This document shows, in pieces, positions 1 to 12,400 of a stretch of DNA of 64,000 bases. Source of the DNA: Archivesica marissinica. Lineage: Eukaryota > Mollusca > Bivalvia > Venerida > Vesicomyidae. The stretch is from assembly GCA_014843695.1 (NCBI GenBank), contig CM026398.1:47192147-47256146 (forward strand). The letters run 5' to 3'. The notes under the pieces are model-generated. The model did not search any database. It was given only the letters and a program-made list of their open reading frames with translations, and was not told the DNA's origin. The translations under genes were made by a program, and so were the position numbers. Position 1 is the stretch's first letter. Each line of letters begins with the position of its first letter.

Positions 1-339
1 TACGTTTGAGACTTGTGACGGTCATACTTAATTCAACAAACAGACATACATAGAGTTGTTACGTTTGAGACGTGTGACGGCCATTCTCAATTCAACAAAC
101 AGACAGACGGGAGAGTAGATACGTTTGAGACTTGTGACGGCCATACTTAATTCAACAAACAGACATACATAGAGTTGTTACGTTTGAGACGTGTGACGGC
201 CATTCTCAATTCAACAAACAGACAGACATAGAGTTGTTACGTTTGAGACGTGTGACGGCCATACATAATTCAACAAACAGACAGACACACAGACAGAGAG
301 TCGTTACGTTTGAGACTTGTGACGGCCATTCATAATTCA

Positions 340-376
<37 letters not shown>

Positions 377-706
377 GAGTCGTTATGTTTGAAACTTGTG
401 ACGGCCATACTTAATACAACAAACAGACAGACAGACAGAGAGTCGTTACGTTTGAGACTTGTGACGGCCATTCATAATTCAACAAACAGACAGACATAGA
501 GTTGTTACGTTTGAGACTTGTGACGGTCATACTTAATTCAACAAACAGACAGACAGAGAGTCGTTATGTTTGAGACTTGTGACGGCCATACTTAATACAA
601 CAAACAGACAGACAGAGAGTCGTTATGTTTGAGACTTGTGACGGCCATACTTAATACAACAAACAGACAGACAGAGAGTAGATACGTTTGAGACTGTTGA
701 CGGCCA
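1..706. repeat. ~60-bp tandem repeat with embedded (ACAG)n
   Basis: About twelve head-to-tail copies begin with TACGTTTGAGACTTGTGACG, then CATACTTAATTCAACAAACA, and finish with a variable (ACAG)n and AGAGTCGT. Starts are visible near 1, 60, 120, 179, 238, 305, 384, 447, 506, 565, 625 and 684. Unit length differs mainly through the number of ACAG steps, so the microsatellite and the minisatellite are changing separately. The array runs off the left edge. No coding potential is apparent. Confidence 0.93.
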
Positions 707-1060
707 TACTTAATACATCTCCAAGTTAAAACGGCTACATGCACAATTGGTGAAACAGATACTACTGAACATTGTCACTGCGCAATAAAATACTGACACA
801 TATATAGTTGATACACTGGCTCGTTGGCTTATATATATATATATACATGTACATATATATAAGTAAGAAATTAAACCTTCTATGCGTTGTGGCATCACGC
901 ATATACCCCCCCCCCATTAATTCATAGACGCTTGGAGTCTGAACAAATGGTTTTGGGTCCAAAACCAAAAAACTAGCAAACCTTTTCCGTTTTTTAAGAA
1001 CACTATGTTACACTTTATAGGTTACAAAATGGCACCTTGTCACTATCGATGCTATTTACT
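707..1060. other. short unique spacer with (TA)n and poly-C
   Basis: This spacer separates two unrelated tandem arrays. It contains a (TA)n stretch near 829-862 and a run of C at about 906-915. Small ORFs here look like chance. No gene, SINE or splice-bounded exon was recognised. Confidence 0.6.
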
Positions 1061-1208
1061 GATATATATATATAGGCGCAAGTTGCGTATGTATAGAGGT
1101 GCAAGTTGGTGGCTGATATATAGAGGTGCACGTTGGTAGCTGATATATAGAGGTGCACGTTGGTAGCTGATATATAGAGGTGCAGGTTGGTGGCTGATAT
1201 ATAGAGGT

Positions 1209-1590
1209 GCAAGTTGGTGGTTGATATATAGAGGTGCAAGTTGGTGGTTGATATATAGAGGTGCAAGTTGGTGGCTGATATATAGAGGTGCACGTTGGTA
1301 GCTGATATATAGAGGTGCACGTTGGTAGCTGATATATAGAGGTGCAGGTTGGTGGCTGATATATAGAGGTGCAAGTTGGTGGTTGATATATAGAGGTGCA
1401 AGTTGGTGGTTGATATATAGAGGTGCAAGTTGGTGGCTGATATATAGAGGTGCACGTTGGTAGCTGATATATAGAGGTGCACGTTGGTAGCTGATATATA
1501 GAGGTGCAGGTTGGTGGCTGATATATAGAGGTGCAAGTTGGTGGTTGATATATAGAGGTGCAAGTTGGTGGTTGATATATAGAGGTGCAA
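1209..1590. repeat. 162-bp higher-order repeat inside the satellite
   Basis: Six consecutive 27-bp units ending GTT, GTT, GCT, (CACG)GCT, (CACG)GCT and (CAGG)GCT recur in the same order. The same variant is at 1209, 1371 and about 1533, a period of 162 bp. This is a higher-order repeat of the kind produced by unequal exchange of multimers. Confidence 0.8.
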
Positions 1591-4369
1591 GTTGGTGGCT
1601 GATATATAGAGGTGCACGTTGGTAGCTGATATATAGAGGTGCACGTTGGTAGCTGATATATAGAGGTGCACGTTGGTAGCTGATATATAGAGGTGCTCGT
1701 TTGCTGATATATAGAGGTGCAAGTTGGTAGCTGATATATAGAGGTGCACGTTGGTAGCTGATATATAGAGGTGCACGTTGGTAGCTGATATATAGAGGTG
1801 CAAGTTGGTAGCTGATATATAGAGGTGCAAGTTGATAGCTGATATATAGAGGTGCAAGTTGGTGACTGATATATAGAGGTGCAAGTTGGTGGCTGATATA
1901 TAGAGGTGCACGTTGGTGACTGATATATAGAGGTGTTGGTTTGTGATATATAGAGTTGCAAGTTGGTAGCTGATATATAGAGGTGCAAGTTGGTGGCTGA
2001 TATATAGAGATGCTCGTTTGCTGATATATAGAGGTGCAAGTTGGTGGCTGCTATATAGAGGTGCACGTTGGTGGGTGATATATAGAGGTGCAAGTTGGTG
2101 GCTGATTTATAGAGGTGCACGTTGGTGGCTGATATATAGAGGTGCAAGTTGGTGACTGATATATAGAGGTGCAAGTTGGTAGTTGATATATAGAGGTGCA
2201 AGTTGGTAGCTGATATATAGAGGTGCACGTTGGTAGCTGATATATAGAGGTGCAAGTTGGTGGCTGATATATAGAGGTGCAAGTTGGTGGCTGATATATA
2301 GAGGTGCACGTTGGTAGCTGATATATAGATGTGCAAGTTGGTGGCTGATATATAGAGGTGCACGTTGGTAGCTGATATATAGAGGTGCAAGTTGGTGACT
2401 GATATATAGATGTGCAAGTTGGTGGCTGATATATAGAGGTGCAAGTTGGTAGCTGATATATAGAGGTGCAAGTTGGAGGCTGATATATAGAGGTGCATGT
2501 TGGTGACTGATATATAGAGGTGCAAGTTGGTAGCTGATAAATAGAGGTGGAAATTGGTGGCTGATATATAGAGGTGCACGTTTGCTGATAAATAGAGGTG
2601 CAAGTTGGTGGCTGATATATAGAGGTGCAAGTTGGTAGCTGATATATAGATGTGCAAGAAGTTGGTGGCTGATATATAGAGGTGCATGTTTGTGGCTGAT
2701 ATATAGAGGTGCAATTTGGTGGCTGATATATAGAGGTGGAAACTGGTGGCTGATATATAGAGGTGCAAGTTGGTAGCTGATATATATAGGTGGAAATTGG
2801 TGGCTGATATATAGAGGTGCACGTTTGCTGATAAATAGAGGTCAAGTTGCTGATAATAGAGGTGCATGTTGGTGCCTGATATATAGAGGTGCAAGTTGGT
2901 GGCTGATATATAGAGGTGGACATTGGTGGCTGATATATAGAGGTGCACGTTTGTGGCTGATATATAGAGGTGCTCGTTTGCTGATATATAGAGGTGCACG
3001 TTTGTGGCTGATATATAGAGGTGCTCGTTTGCTGATATATAGAGGTGCAAGTTGGTGGCTGATATATAGAGGTGCACGTTGGTAGCTGATATATAGAGGT
3101 GCACGTTGGTAGCTGATATATAGAGGTGCAAGTTGGTAGCTGATATATAGAGGTGCAAGTTGGTAGCTGATATATAGAGGTGCAAGTTGATAGCTGATAT
3201 ATAGAGGTGCAAGTTGGTGACTGATATATAGAGGTGCAAGTTGGTGGCTGATATATAGAGGTGCACGTTGATGACTGATATATAGAGGTGTTGGTTTGTG
3301 ATATATAGAGTTGCAAGTTGGTAGCTGATATATAGAGGTGCAAGTTGGTGGCTGATATATAGAGGTGCAAGATGGTGGCTGATATATAGAGGTGCAAGTT
3401 GGTGATATATAGAGGTGCAAGTTGGTGACTGATATATAGAGGTGCTCGTTTGCTGATATATAGAGGTGCAAGTTGGTGGCTGATATATAGAGGTGCTCGT
3501 TTGCTGATATATAGAGGTGCAAGTTGGTGGCTGATATATAGAGGTGCAAGATGGTGGCTGATATATAGAGGTGCAAGTTGGTAGCTGATATATAGAGGTG
3601 CAAGTTGGTGGCTGATATATAGAGGTGCTCGTATGCTGATATATAGAGGTGCAAGTTGGTGGCTGATATATAGAGGTGCAAGTTGGTGGCTGATATAGAG
3701 AGGTGCAAGTTGGTGGCTGCTATATAGAGGTGCACGTTGGTGGCTGATATATAGATGTGCAAGAAGTTGGTGGCTGATATATAGAGGTGCAAGTTTGTCG
3801 CTGATATATAGAGGTGCAATTTGGTGGCTGATATATAGAGGTGGAAACTGGTGGCTGATATATAGAGGTGCACGTTTGCTGATAAATAGAGGTGCAAGTT
3901 GGTGACTGATATATAGAGGTGCATGTTGGTGCCTGATATATAGAGGTGCAAGTTGGTGGCTGATATATAGAGGTGGAAATTGGTGGCTGATATATAGAGG
4001 TGCACGTTTGTGGCTGATATATAGAGGTGCTCGTTTGCTGATATATAGAGGTGCACGTTGGTGGCTGATATATAGAGGTGCTCGTTTGCTGATATATAGA
4101 AGTGCAAGTTGGTGGCTGATATATAGATGTGCGAGTTGGTAGCAGATATATAGAGGTGCAAGTTGGTAGCTGATATATAGAGGTGCAAGTTGGTGACTGA
4201 TATATAGAAATGCAAGTTGGTAGCTGATATATAGAGGTGAAAGTTGGTAGCTGATATATAGAGGTGCAAGTTGGTCGCTGATATATAGAGGTGCAAGATG
4301 GTGGCTGATATATAGAGGTGTAAGTTGGTGATATATAGAGGTGCAAGTTGGTGACTGATATATAGAGGT

Positions 4370-6420
4370 GCTCGTTTGCTGATATATAGAGGTGCAAGTT
4401 GGTGGCTGATATATAGAGGTGCTCGTTTGCTGATATATAGAGGTGCAAGTTGGTGGCTGATATATAGAGGTGCAAATTGGTGGTTGATATATAGAGGTGC
4501 TCGTTTGCTGATAAATAGATGTGCAAGTTGGTAGCTGATATATAGAGGTGCACGTTGGTAATTGATATATAGAGGTGCAAGTTGATGGCTGATATATAGA
4601 GGTGCAAGATGGTTGCTGATATATAGAGGTGCAAGTTGGTAGTTGATATATAGAGGTGCAAGTTGGTAGTTGATATATAGAGGTGCAAGTTGGTAGCTGA
4701 TATATAGAGGTGCAAGTTGGTGACTGATATATAGAGGTGCAAGTTGGTGACTGATATATAGAGGTGCAAGATGGTGACTGATATATAGAGGTGCAAGTTG
4801 GTGACTGATACATAGAGGTGCAAGTTGGTGACTGGTATATAGAGGTGCAAGTTGTTGACTGATATATAGAGGTGCAAGTTGGTGATTGATATATAGAGGT
4901 GCAAGATGGTGAACGATATATAGAGGTGCAAGATGGTGGCTGATATATAGAGGTGCAAGATGGTGAATGATATATAGAGGTGCAAGTTGGTGACTGATAT
5001 ATAGAGGTGCAAGTTGGTGACTGATATATAGAGGTGCAAGTTGGTGGCTGATATATAGAGGTGCAAGTTGGTAGCTGATATATAGAGGTGCAAATTGGTA
5101 GCTGATATATAGAGGTGCAAGTTGGTGACTGATATATAGAGGTGCAAGTTGGTGGCTGAAATATAGAGGTGCAAGTTGGTAGCTGATATATAGAGGTGCA
5201 AGTTGGTGGCTGGTATATAGAGGTGCTCGTTTGCTGATATATAGAGGTGCAAGTTGGTGGCTGATATATAGAGGTGCTCGTTTGCTGATATATAGAGGTG
5301 CAAGTTGGTGACTGATATATAAAGGTGCTCGTTTGCTGATATATAGAGGTGCGAGTTGGTACTGAGGCTGATATATAGAGGTGCAAGTTGGTGACTGATA
5401 TATAGAGGTGCTCGTTTGCTGATATATAGAGGTGCAAGTTGGTGACTGATATATAGAAGTGCTCGTTTGCTGATATATAGAGGTGCAAGTTGGTGACTGA
5501 TATATAGAGGTGCTCGTTTGCTGATATTTAGAGGTGCAAGTTGGTGACTGATATATAGAGGTGCTCGTTTGCTGATATATAGAGGTGCAAGTTGGTAGCT
5601 GATATATAGAGGTGCTCGTTTGCTGATATATAGATGTGCAAATTGGTAGCTGATATATAGAGGTGTAATTTGGTAGCTGATATATAGAGGTGCAAGTTGG
5701 TGGCTGGTATATAGAGTTGCAAGTTGGTGGCTGATATATAGAGGTGCAAGTTGGTAGCTGATATATAGAGGTGCAAGTTGGTAGCTGATATATAGAGGTG
5801 CAAGTTGATAGCTGATATATAGAGGGGCAAGTTGGTAGCTGATATATAGAGGTGCAAGTTGGTAGCTGATATATAGAGGTGCAAGTTGGTGGCTGGTATA
5901 TAGAGGTGCAAGTTAGTGGCTGATATATAGAGGTGCAGGTTGGTAGTTGATATATAGAGGTGCAAGTTGGTAGTTGATATATAGAGGTGCTCGTTTGCTG
6001 ATATATAGAGGTGCTCGTTTGCTGATATATAGAGGTGCAAGTTGGTAGCTGATATATAGAGGTGCAAGTTGGTGGCTGGTATATAGAGATGCAAGTTGGT
6101 GGCTGATATATAGAGGTGCTCTTTGGTGGCTGATATATAGAGGTGCAAGTTGGTAGCTGATATATAGCGGTGCAAATTGGTAGCTGATATATAGAGGTGC
6201 AAGTTGGTAGCTGATATATAGAGGTGCAAGTTGGTGGCTGATATATAGAGGTGCAAGTTGGTAGCTGATATATAGAGGTGCAAGTTGGTGGCTGGTATAT
6301 AGAGGTGCAAGTTGGTAGCTGATATATAGAGGTGCAAGTTGGTAGCTGATATATAGAGGTGCAAGTTGGTGGCTGGTATATAGAGATGCAAGTTGGTGGC
6401 TGATATATAGAGGTGCAAGT
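4370..6420. repeat. 2-kb block of the satellite duplicated near 8440-10530
   Basis: A long series of diagnostic variant units occurs in the same order twice: GTTGATGGCT, AAGATGGTTGCT, GGTGAACGAT, the TATTTAG variant, and CTCTTTGGTGG followed by AGCGGTGC. Examples are 4611 and 8683, 4911 and 9037, 5523 and 9668. The offset rises from about 4.07 to 4.15 kb, so a few units were gained or lost after duplication. Confidence 0.75.
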
Positions 6421-9400
6421 TGGTGGCTGATATATAGAGTGCAAGTGGTGTGATATATAGAGGTGCAAGTTGGTAGCTGATATATAGAGGTGCAAGTTGG
6501 TGGCTGATATATAGAGGTGCAAGTTGGTGGCTGATATATAGAGGTGCAAGTTGGTAGCTGATATATAGAGGTGCAAGTTGGTAGCTGATATATAGAGGTG
6601 CAAGTTGGTGGCTGATATATAGAGGTGCAAGTTGGTGGCTGATATATAGAGGTGCAAGTTGGTAGCTGATATATAGAGGTGCAAGTTGGTGGCTGGTATA
6701 TAGAGGTGCTAGTTTGCTGATATATAGAGGTGCAAGTTGGTGGCTGATATATAGAGGTGCTCGTTTGCTGATATATAGAGGTGCAAGTTGGTGACTGATA
6801 TATAGAGGTGCTCGTTTGCTGATATTTAGAGGTGCAAGTTGGTGACTGATATATAGAGGTGCTCGTTTGCTGATATATAGAGGTGCAAGTTGGTAGCTGA
6901 TATATAGAGGTGCTCGTTTGCTGATATATAGAGGTGCAAGTTGGTAGCTGATATATAGAGGTGCAAGTTGGTAGCTGATATATAGAGGTGCAAGTTGGTG
7001 GCTGATATATAGAGTTGCAAGTTGGTGGCTGATATATAGAGGTGCAAGTTGGTAGCTGATATATAGAGGTGCAAGTTGGTAGCTGATATATAGAGGTGCA
7101 AGTTGATAGCTGATATATAGAGGTGCAAGTTGGTAGCTGATATATAGAGGTGCAAGTTGGTAGCTGATATATAGAGGTGCAAGTTGGTGGCTGATATATA
7201 GAGGTGCAAGTTGGTGGCTGATATATAGAGGTGCAGGTTGGTAGCTGATATATAGAGGTGCAAGTTGGTAGTTGATATATAGAGGTGCTCGTTTGCTGAT
7301 ATATAGAGGTGCTCGTTTGCTGATATATAGAGGTGCAAGTTGGTAGCTGATATATAGAGGTGCAAGTTGGTGGCTGGTATATAGAGATGCAAGTTGGTGG
7401 CTGATATATAGAGGTGCTCGTTGGTGGCTGATATATAGAGGTGCAAGTTGGTAGCTGATATATAGAGGTGCAAATTGGTAGCTGATATATAGAGGTGCAA
7501 GTTGGTAGCTGATATATAGAGGTGCAAGTTGGTGGCTGATATATAGAGGTGCAAGTTGGTAGCTGATATATAGAGGTGCAAGTTGGTGGCTGGTATATAG
7601 AGGTGCAAGTTGGTAGCTGATATATAGAGGTGCAAGTTGGTAGCTGATATATAGAGGTGCAAGTTGGTGGCTGGTATATAGAGATGCAAGTTGGTGGCTG
7701 ATATATAGAGGTGCTCTTTGGTGGCTGATATATAGAGGTGCAAGTTGGTAGCTGATATATAGCGGTGCAAATTGGTAGCTGATATATAGAGGTGCAAGTT
7801 GGTAGCTGATATATAGAGGTGCAAGTTGGTGGCTGATATATAGAGGTGCAAGTTGGTAGCTGATATATAGAGGTGCTCATCTGCTGATATATAGAGGTGC
7901 AAGTTGGTGGCTGATATATAGAGGTGCAAGTTGGTGGCTGGTATATAGAGGTGCAAGTTGGTAGCTGATATATAGAGGTGCAAGTTGGTAGCTGATATAT
8001 AGAGGTGCAAGTTGATAGCTGATATATAGAGGTGCAAGTTGGTAGCTGATATATAGAGGTGCAAGTTGGTAGCTGATATATAGAGGTGCAAGTTGGTGGC
8101 TGATATATAGAGGTGCAAGTTGGTTGCTGATATATAGAGGTGCAAGTTGGTAGTTGATATATAGAGGTGCAAGTTGGTAGTTGATATATAGAGGTGCAAG
8201 TTGGTAGCTGATATATAGAGGTGCAAGTTGGTAGTTGATATATAGAGGTGCAAGTTGGTGACTGATATATAGAGTGTTGCAAGTTGGTGACTGATATATA
8301 GAGGTGCAAGTTGGTGACTGATATATTAGAGGTGCAAGATGGTGACTGATATATAGAGGTGCAAGTTGGTGACTGATACATAGAGGTGCAAGTTGGTGAC
8401 TGGTATATAGAGGTGCAAGTTGTTGACTGATATATAGAGGTGCTCGTTTGCTGATATATAGAGGTGCAAGTTGGTGGCTGATATATAGAGGTGCTCGTTT
8501 GCTGATATATAGAGGTGCAAGTTGGTGGCTGATATATAGAGGTGCAAATTGGTGGTTGATATATAGAGGTGCTCGTTTGCTGATAAATAGATGTGCAAGT
8601 TGGTAGCTGATATATAGAGGTGCACGTTGGTAATTGATATATAGAGGTGCAAGTTGATGGCTGATATATAGAGGTGCAAGATGGTTGCTGATATATAGAG
8701 GTGCAAGTTGGTAGTTGATATATAGAGGTGCAAGTTGGTAGTTGATATATAGAGGTGCAAGTTGGTAGCTGATATATAGAGGTGCAAGTTGGTAGTTGAT
8801 ATATAGAGGTGCAAGTTGGTGACTGATATATAGAGGTGCAAGTTGGTGACTGATATATAGAGGTGCAAGTTGGTGACTGATATATAGAGGTGCAAGATGG
8901 TGACTGATATATAGAGGTGCAAGTTGGTGACTGATACATAGAGGTGCAAGTTGGTGACTGGTATATAGAGGTGCAAGTTGTTGACTGATATATAGAGGTG
9001 CAAGTTGGTGATTGATATATAGAGGTGCAAGATGGTGAACGATATATAGAGGTGCAAGATGGTGGCTGATATATAGAGGTGCAAGATGGTGAATGATATA
9101 TAGAGGTGCAAGTTGGTGACTGATATATAGAGGTGCAAGTTGGTGACTGATATATAGAGGTGCAAGTTGGTGGCTGATATATAGAGGTGCAAGTTGGTAG
9201 CTGATATATAGAGGTGCAAATTGGTAGCTGATATATAGAGGTGCAAGTTGGTGACTGATATATAGAGGTGCAAGTTGGTGGCTGAAATATAGAGGTGCAA
9301 GTTGGTAGCTGATATATAGAGGTGCAAGTTGGTGGCTGGTATATAGAGGTGCTCGTTTGCTGATATATAGAGGTGCAAGTTGGTGGCTGATATATAGAGG

Positions 9401-12400
9401 TGCTCGTTTGCTGATATATAGAGGTGCAAGTTGGTGACTGATATATAAAGGTGCTCGTTTGCTGATATATAGAGGTGCGAGTTGGTAGCTGATATATAGA
9501 CGTGCTCGTTTGCTGATATATAGAGGTGCAAGTTGGTGACTGATATATAGAGGTGCTCGTTTGCTGATATATAGAGGTGCAAGTTGGTGACTGATATATA
9601 GAAGTGCTCGTTTGCTGATATATAGAGGTGCAAGTTGGTGACTGATATATAGAGGTGCTCGTTTGCTGATATTTAGAGGTGCAAGTTGGTGACTGATATA
9701 TAGAGGTGCTCGTTTGCTGATATATAGAGGTGCAAGTTGGTAGCTGATATATAGAGGTGCTCGTTTGCTGATATATAGATGTGCAAATTGGTAGCTGATA
9801 TATAGAGGTGTAATTTGGTAGCTGATATATAGAGGTGCAAGTTGGTGGCTGGTATATAGAGTTGCAAGTTGGTGGCTGATATATAGAGGTGCAAGTTGGT
9901 AGCTGATATATAGAGGTGCAAGTTGGTAGCTGATATATAGAGGTGCAAGTTGATAGCTGATATATAGAGGGGCAAGTTGGTAGCTGATATATAGAGGTGC
10001 AAGTTGGTAGCTGATATATAGAGGTGCAAGTTGGTGGCTGGTATATAGAGGTGCAAGTTAGTGGCTGATATATAGAGGTGCAGGTTGGTAGTTGATATAT
10101 AGAGGTGCTTGTTTGCTGATATATAGAGGTGCTCGTTTGCGATATATAGAGGTGCAAGTTGGTAGCTGATATATAGAGGTGCAAGTTGGTGGCTGGTATA
10201 TAGAGATGCAAGTTGGTGGCTGATATATAGAGGTGCTCTTTGGTGGCTGATATATAGAGGTGCAAGTTGGTAGCTGATATATAGCGGTGCAAATTGGTAG
10301 CTGATATATAGAGGTGCAAGTTGGTAGCTGATATATAGAGGTGCAAGTTGGTGGCTGATATATAGAGGTGCAAGTTGGTAGCTGATATATAGAGGTGCAA
10401 GTTGGTGGCTGGTATATAGAGGTGCAAGTTGGTAGCTGATATATAGAGGTGCAAGTTGGTAGCTGATATATAGAGGTGCAAGTTGGTGGCTGGTATATAG
10501 AGATGCAAGTTGGTGGCTGATATATAGAGGTGCTCTTTGGTGGCTGATATATAGAGGTGCAAGTTGGTAGCTGATATATAGAGGTGCAAATTGGTAGCTG
10601 ATATATAGAGGTGCAAGTTGGTAGCTGATATATAGAGGTGCAAGTTGGTGGCTGATATATAGAGGTGCAAGTTGGTAGCTGATATATAGAGGTGCAAGTT
10701 GGTAGCTGATATATAGAGGTGCAAGTTGGTGGCTGATATATAGAGGTGCAAGTTGGTAGCTGATATATAGAGGTGCAAGTTGGTGGCTGATATATAGAGG
10801 TGCAAGTTGTGCTGATATATAGAGGTGCAAGTTGGTGCTGATATAAGGTGCAAGTTGGTGCTGATATATAGAGGTGCAAGTTGTGGCTGATATATAGAGG
10901 TGCAATTGGTGGCTGATATATAGAGGTGCAAGTTGGTAGCTGATATATAGAGGTGCAAATTGGTAGCTGATATATAGAGGTGCAAGTTGGTAGCTGATAT
11001 ATAGAGGTGCAAGTTGGTGGCTGATATATAGAGGTGCAAGTTGGTAGCTGATATATAGAGGTGCTCATTGCTGATATATAGAGGTGCAAGTTGGTGGCTG
11101 ATATATAGAGGTGCAAGTTGGTAGCTGATATATAGAGGTGCAAGTTGGTGGCTGGTATATAGAGATGCAAGTTGGTAGCTGATATATAGAGGTGCAAGTT
11201 GGTAGCTGATATATAGAGGTGCAAGTTGATAGCTGATATATAGAGGTGCAAGTTGGTAGCTGATATATAGAGGTGCAAGTTGGTAGCTGATATATAGAGG
11301 TGCAAGTTGGTGGCTGATATATAGAGGTGCAAGTTGGTTGCTGATATATAGAGGTGCAAGTTGGTAGTTGATATATAGAGGTGCAAGTTGGTAGTTGATA
11401 TATAGAGGTGCAAGTTGGTAGCTGATATATAGAGGTGCAAGTTGGTGACTGATATATAGAGGTGCAAGTTGGTGACTGATATATAGAGGTGCAAGTTGGT
11501 GACTGATATATAGAGGTGCAAGTTGGTGACTGATATATAGAGGTGCAAGTTGGTGACTGATATATAGAGGTGCAAGTTGGTGACTGATATATAGAGGTGC
11601 AAGTTGTTGACTGATATATAGAGGTGCAAGTTGGTGACTGATATATAGAGGTGCAAGAGGGTAACTGATATATAGACGTGCAAGATGGTGGCTGATATAT
11701 AGAGGTGCTGGATGGTGATGATATATAGAGGTGCAAGTTGGTGGCTGGTATATAGAGATGCAAGTTGGTGGCTGATATATAGAGGTGCTATTTGGTGGCT
11801 GATATATAGAGGTGCAAGTTGGTAGCTGATATATAGCGGTGCAAATTGGTAGCTGATATATAGAGGTGCAAGTTGGTAGCTGATATATAGAGGTGCAAGT
11901 TGGTGGCTGATATATAGAGGTGCAAGTTGGTAGCTGATATATAGAGGTGCTCATCTGCTGATATATAGAGGTGCAAGTTGGTGGCTGATATATAGAGGTG
12001 CAAGTTGGTAGCTGATATATAGAGGTGCAAGTTGGTGGCTGGTATATAGAGATGCAAGTTGGTAGCTGATATATAGAGGTGCAAGTTGGTAGCTGATATA
12101 TAGAGGTGCAAGTTGATAGCTGATATATAGAGGTGCAAGTTGGTAGCTGATATATAGAGGTGCAAGTTGGTAGCTGATATTTAGAGGTGCAAGTTGGTGG
12201 CTGATATATAGAGGTGCAAGTTGGTTGCTGATATATAGAGGTGCAAGTTGGTAGTTGATATATAGAGGTGCAAGTTGGTAGTTGATATATAGAGGTGCAA
12301 GTTGGTAGTTGATATATAGAGGTGCAAGTTGGTGACTGATATATAGAGGTGCAAGTTGGTGACTGATATATAGAGGTGCAAGTTGGTGACTGATATATAG

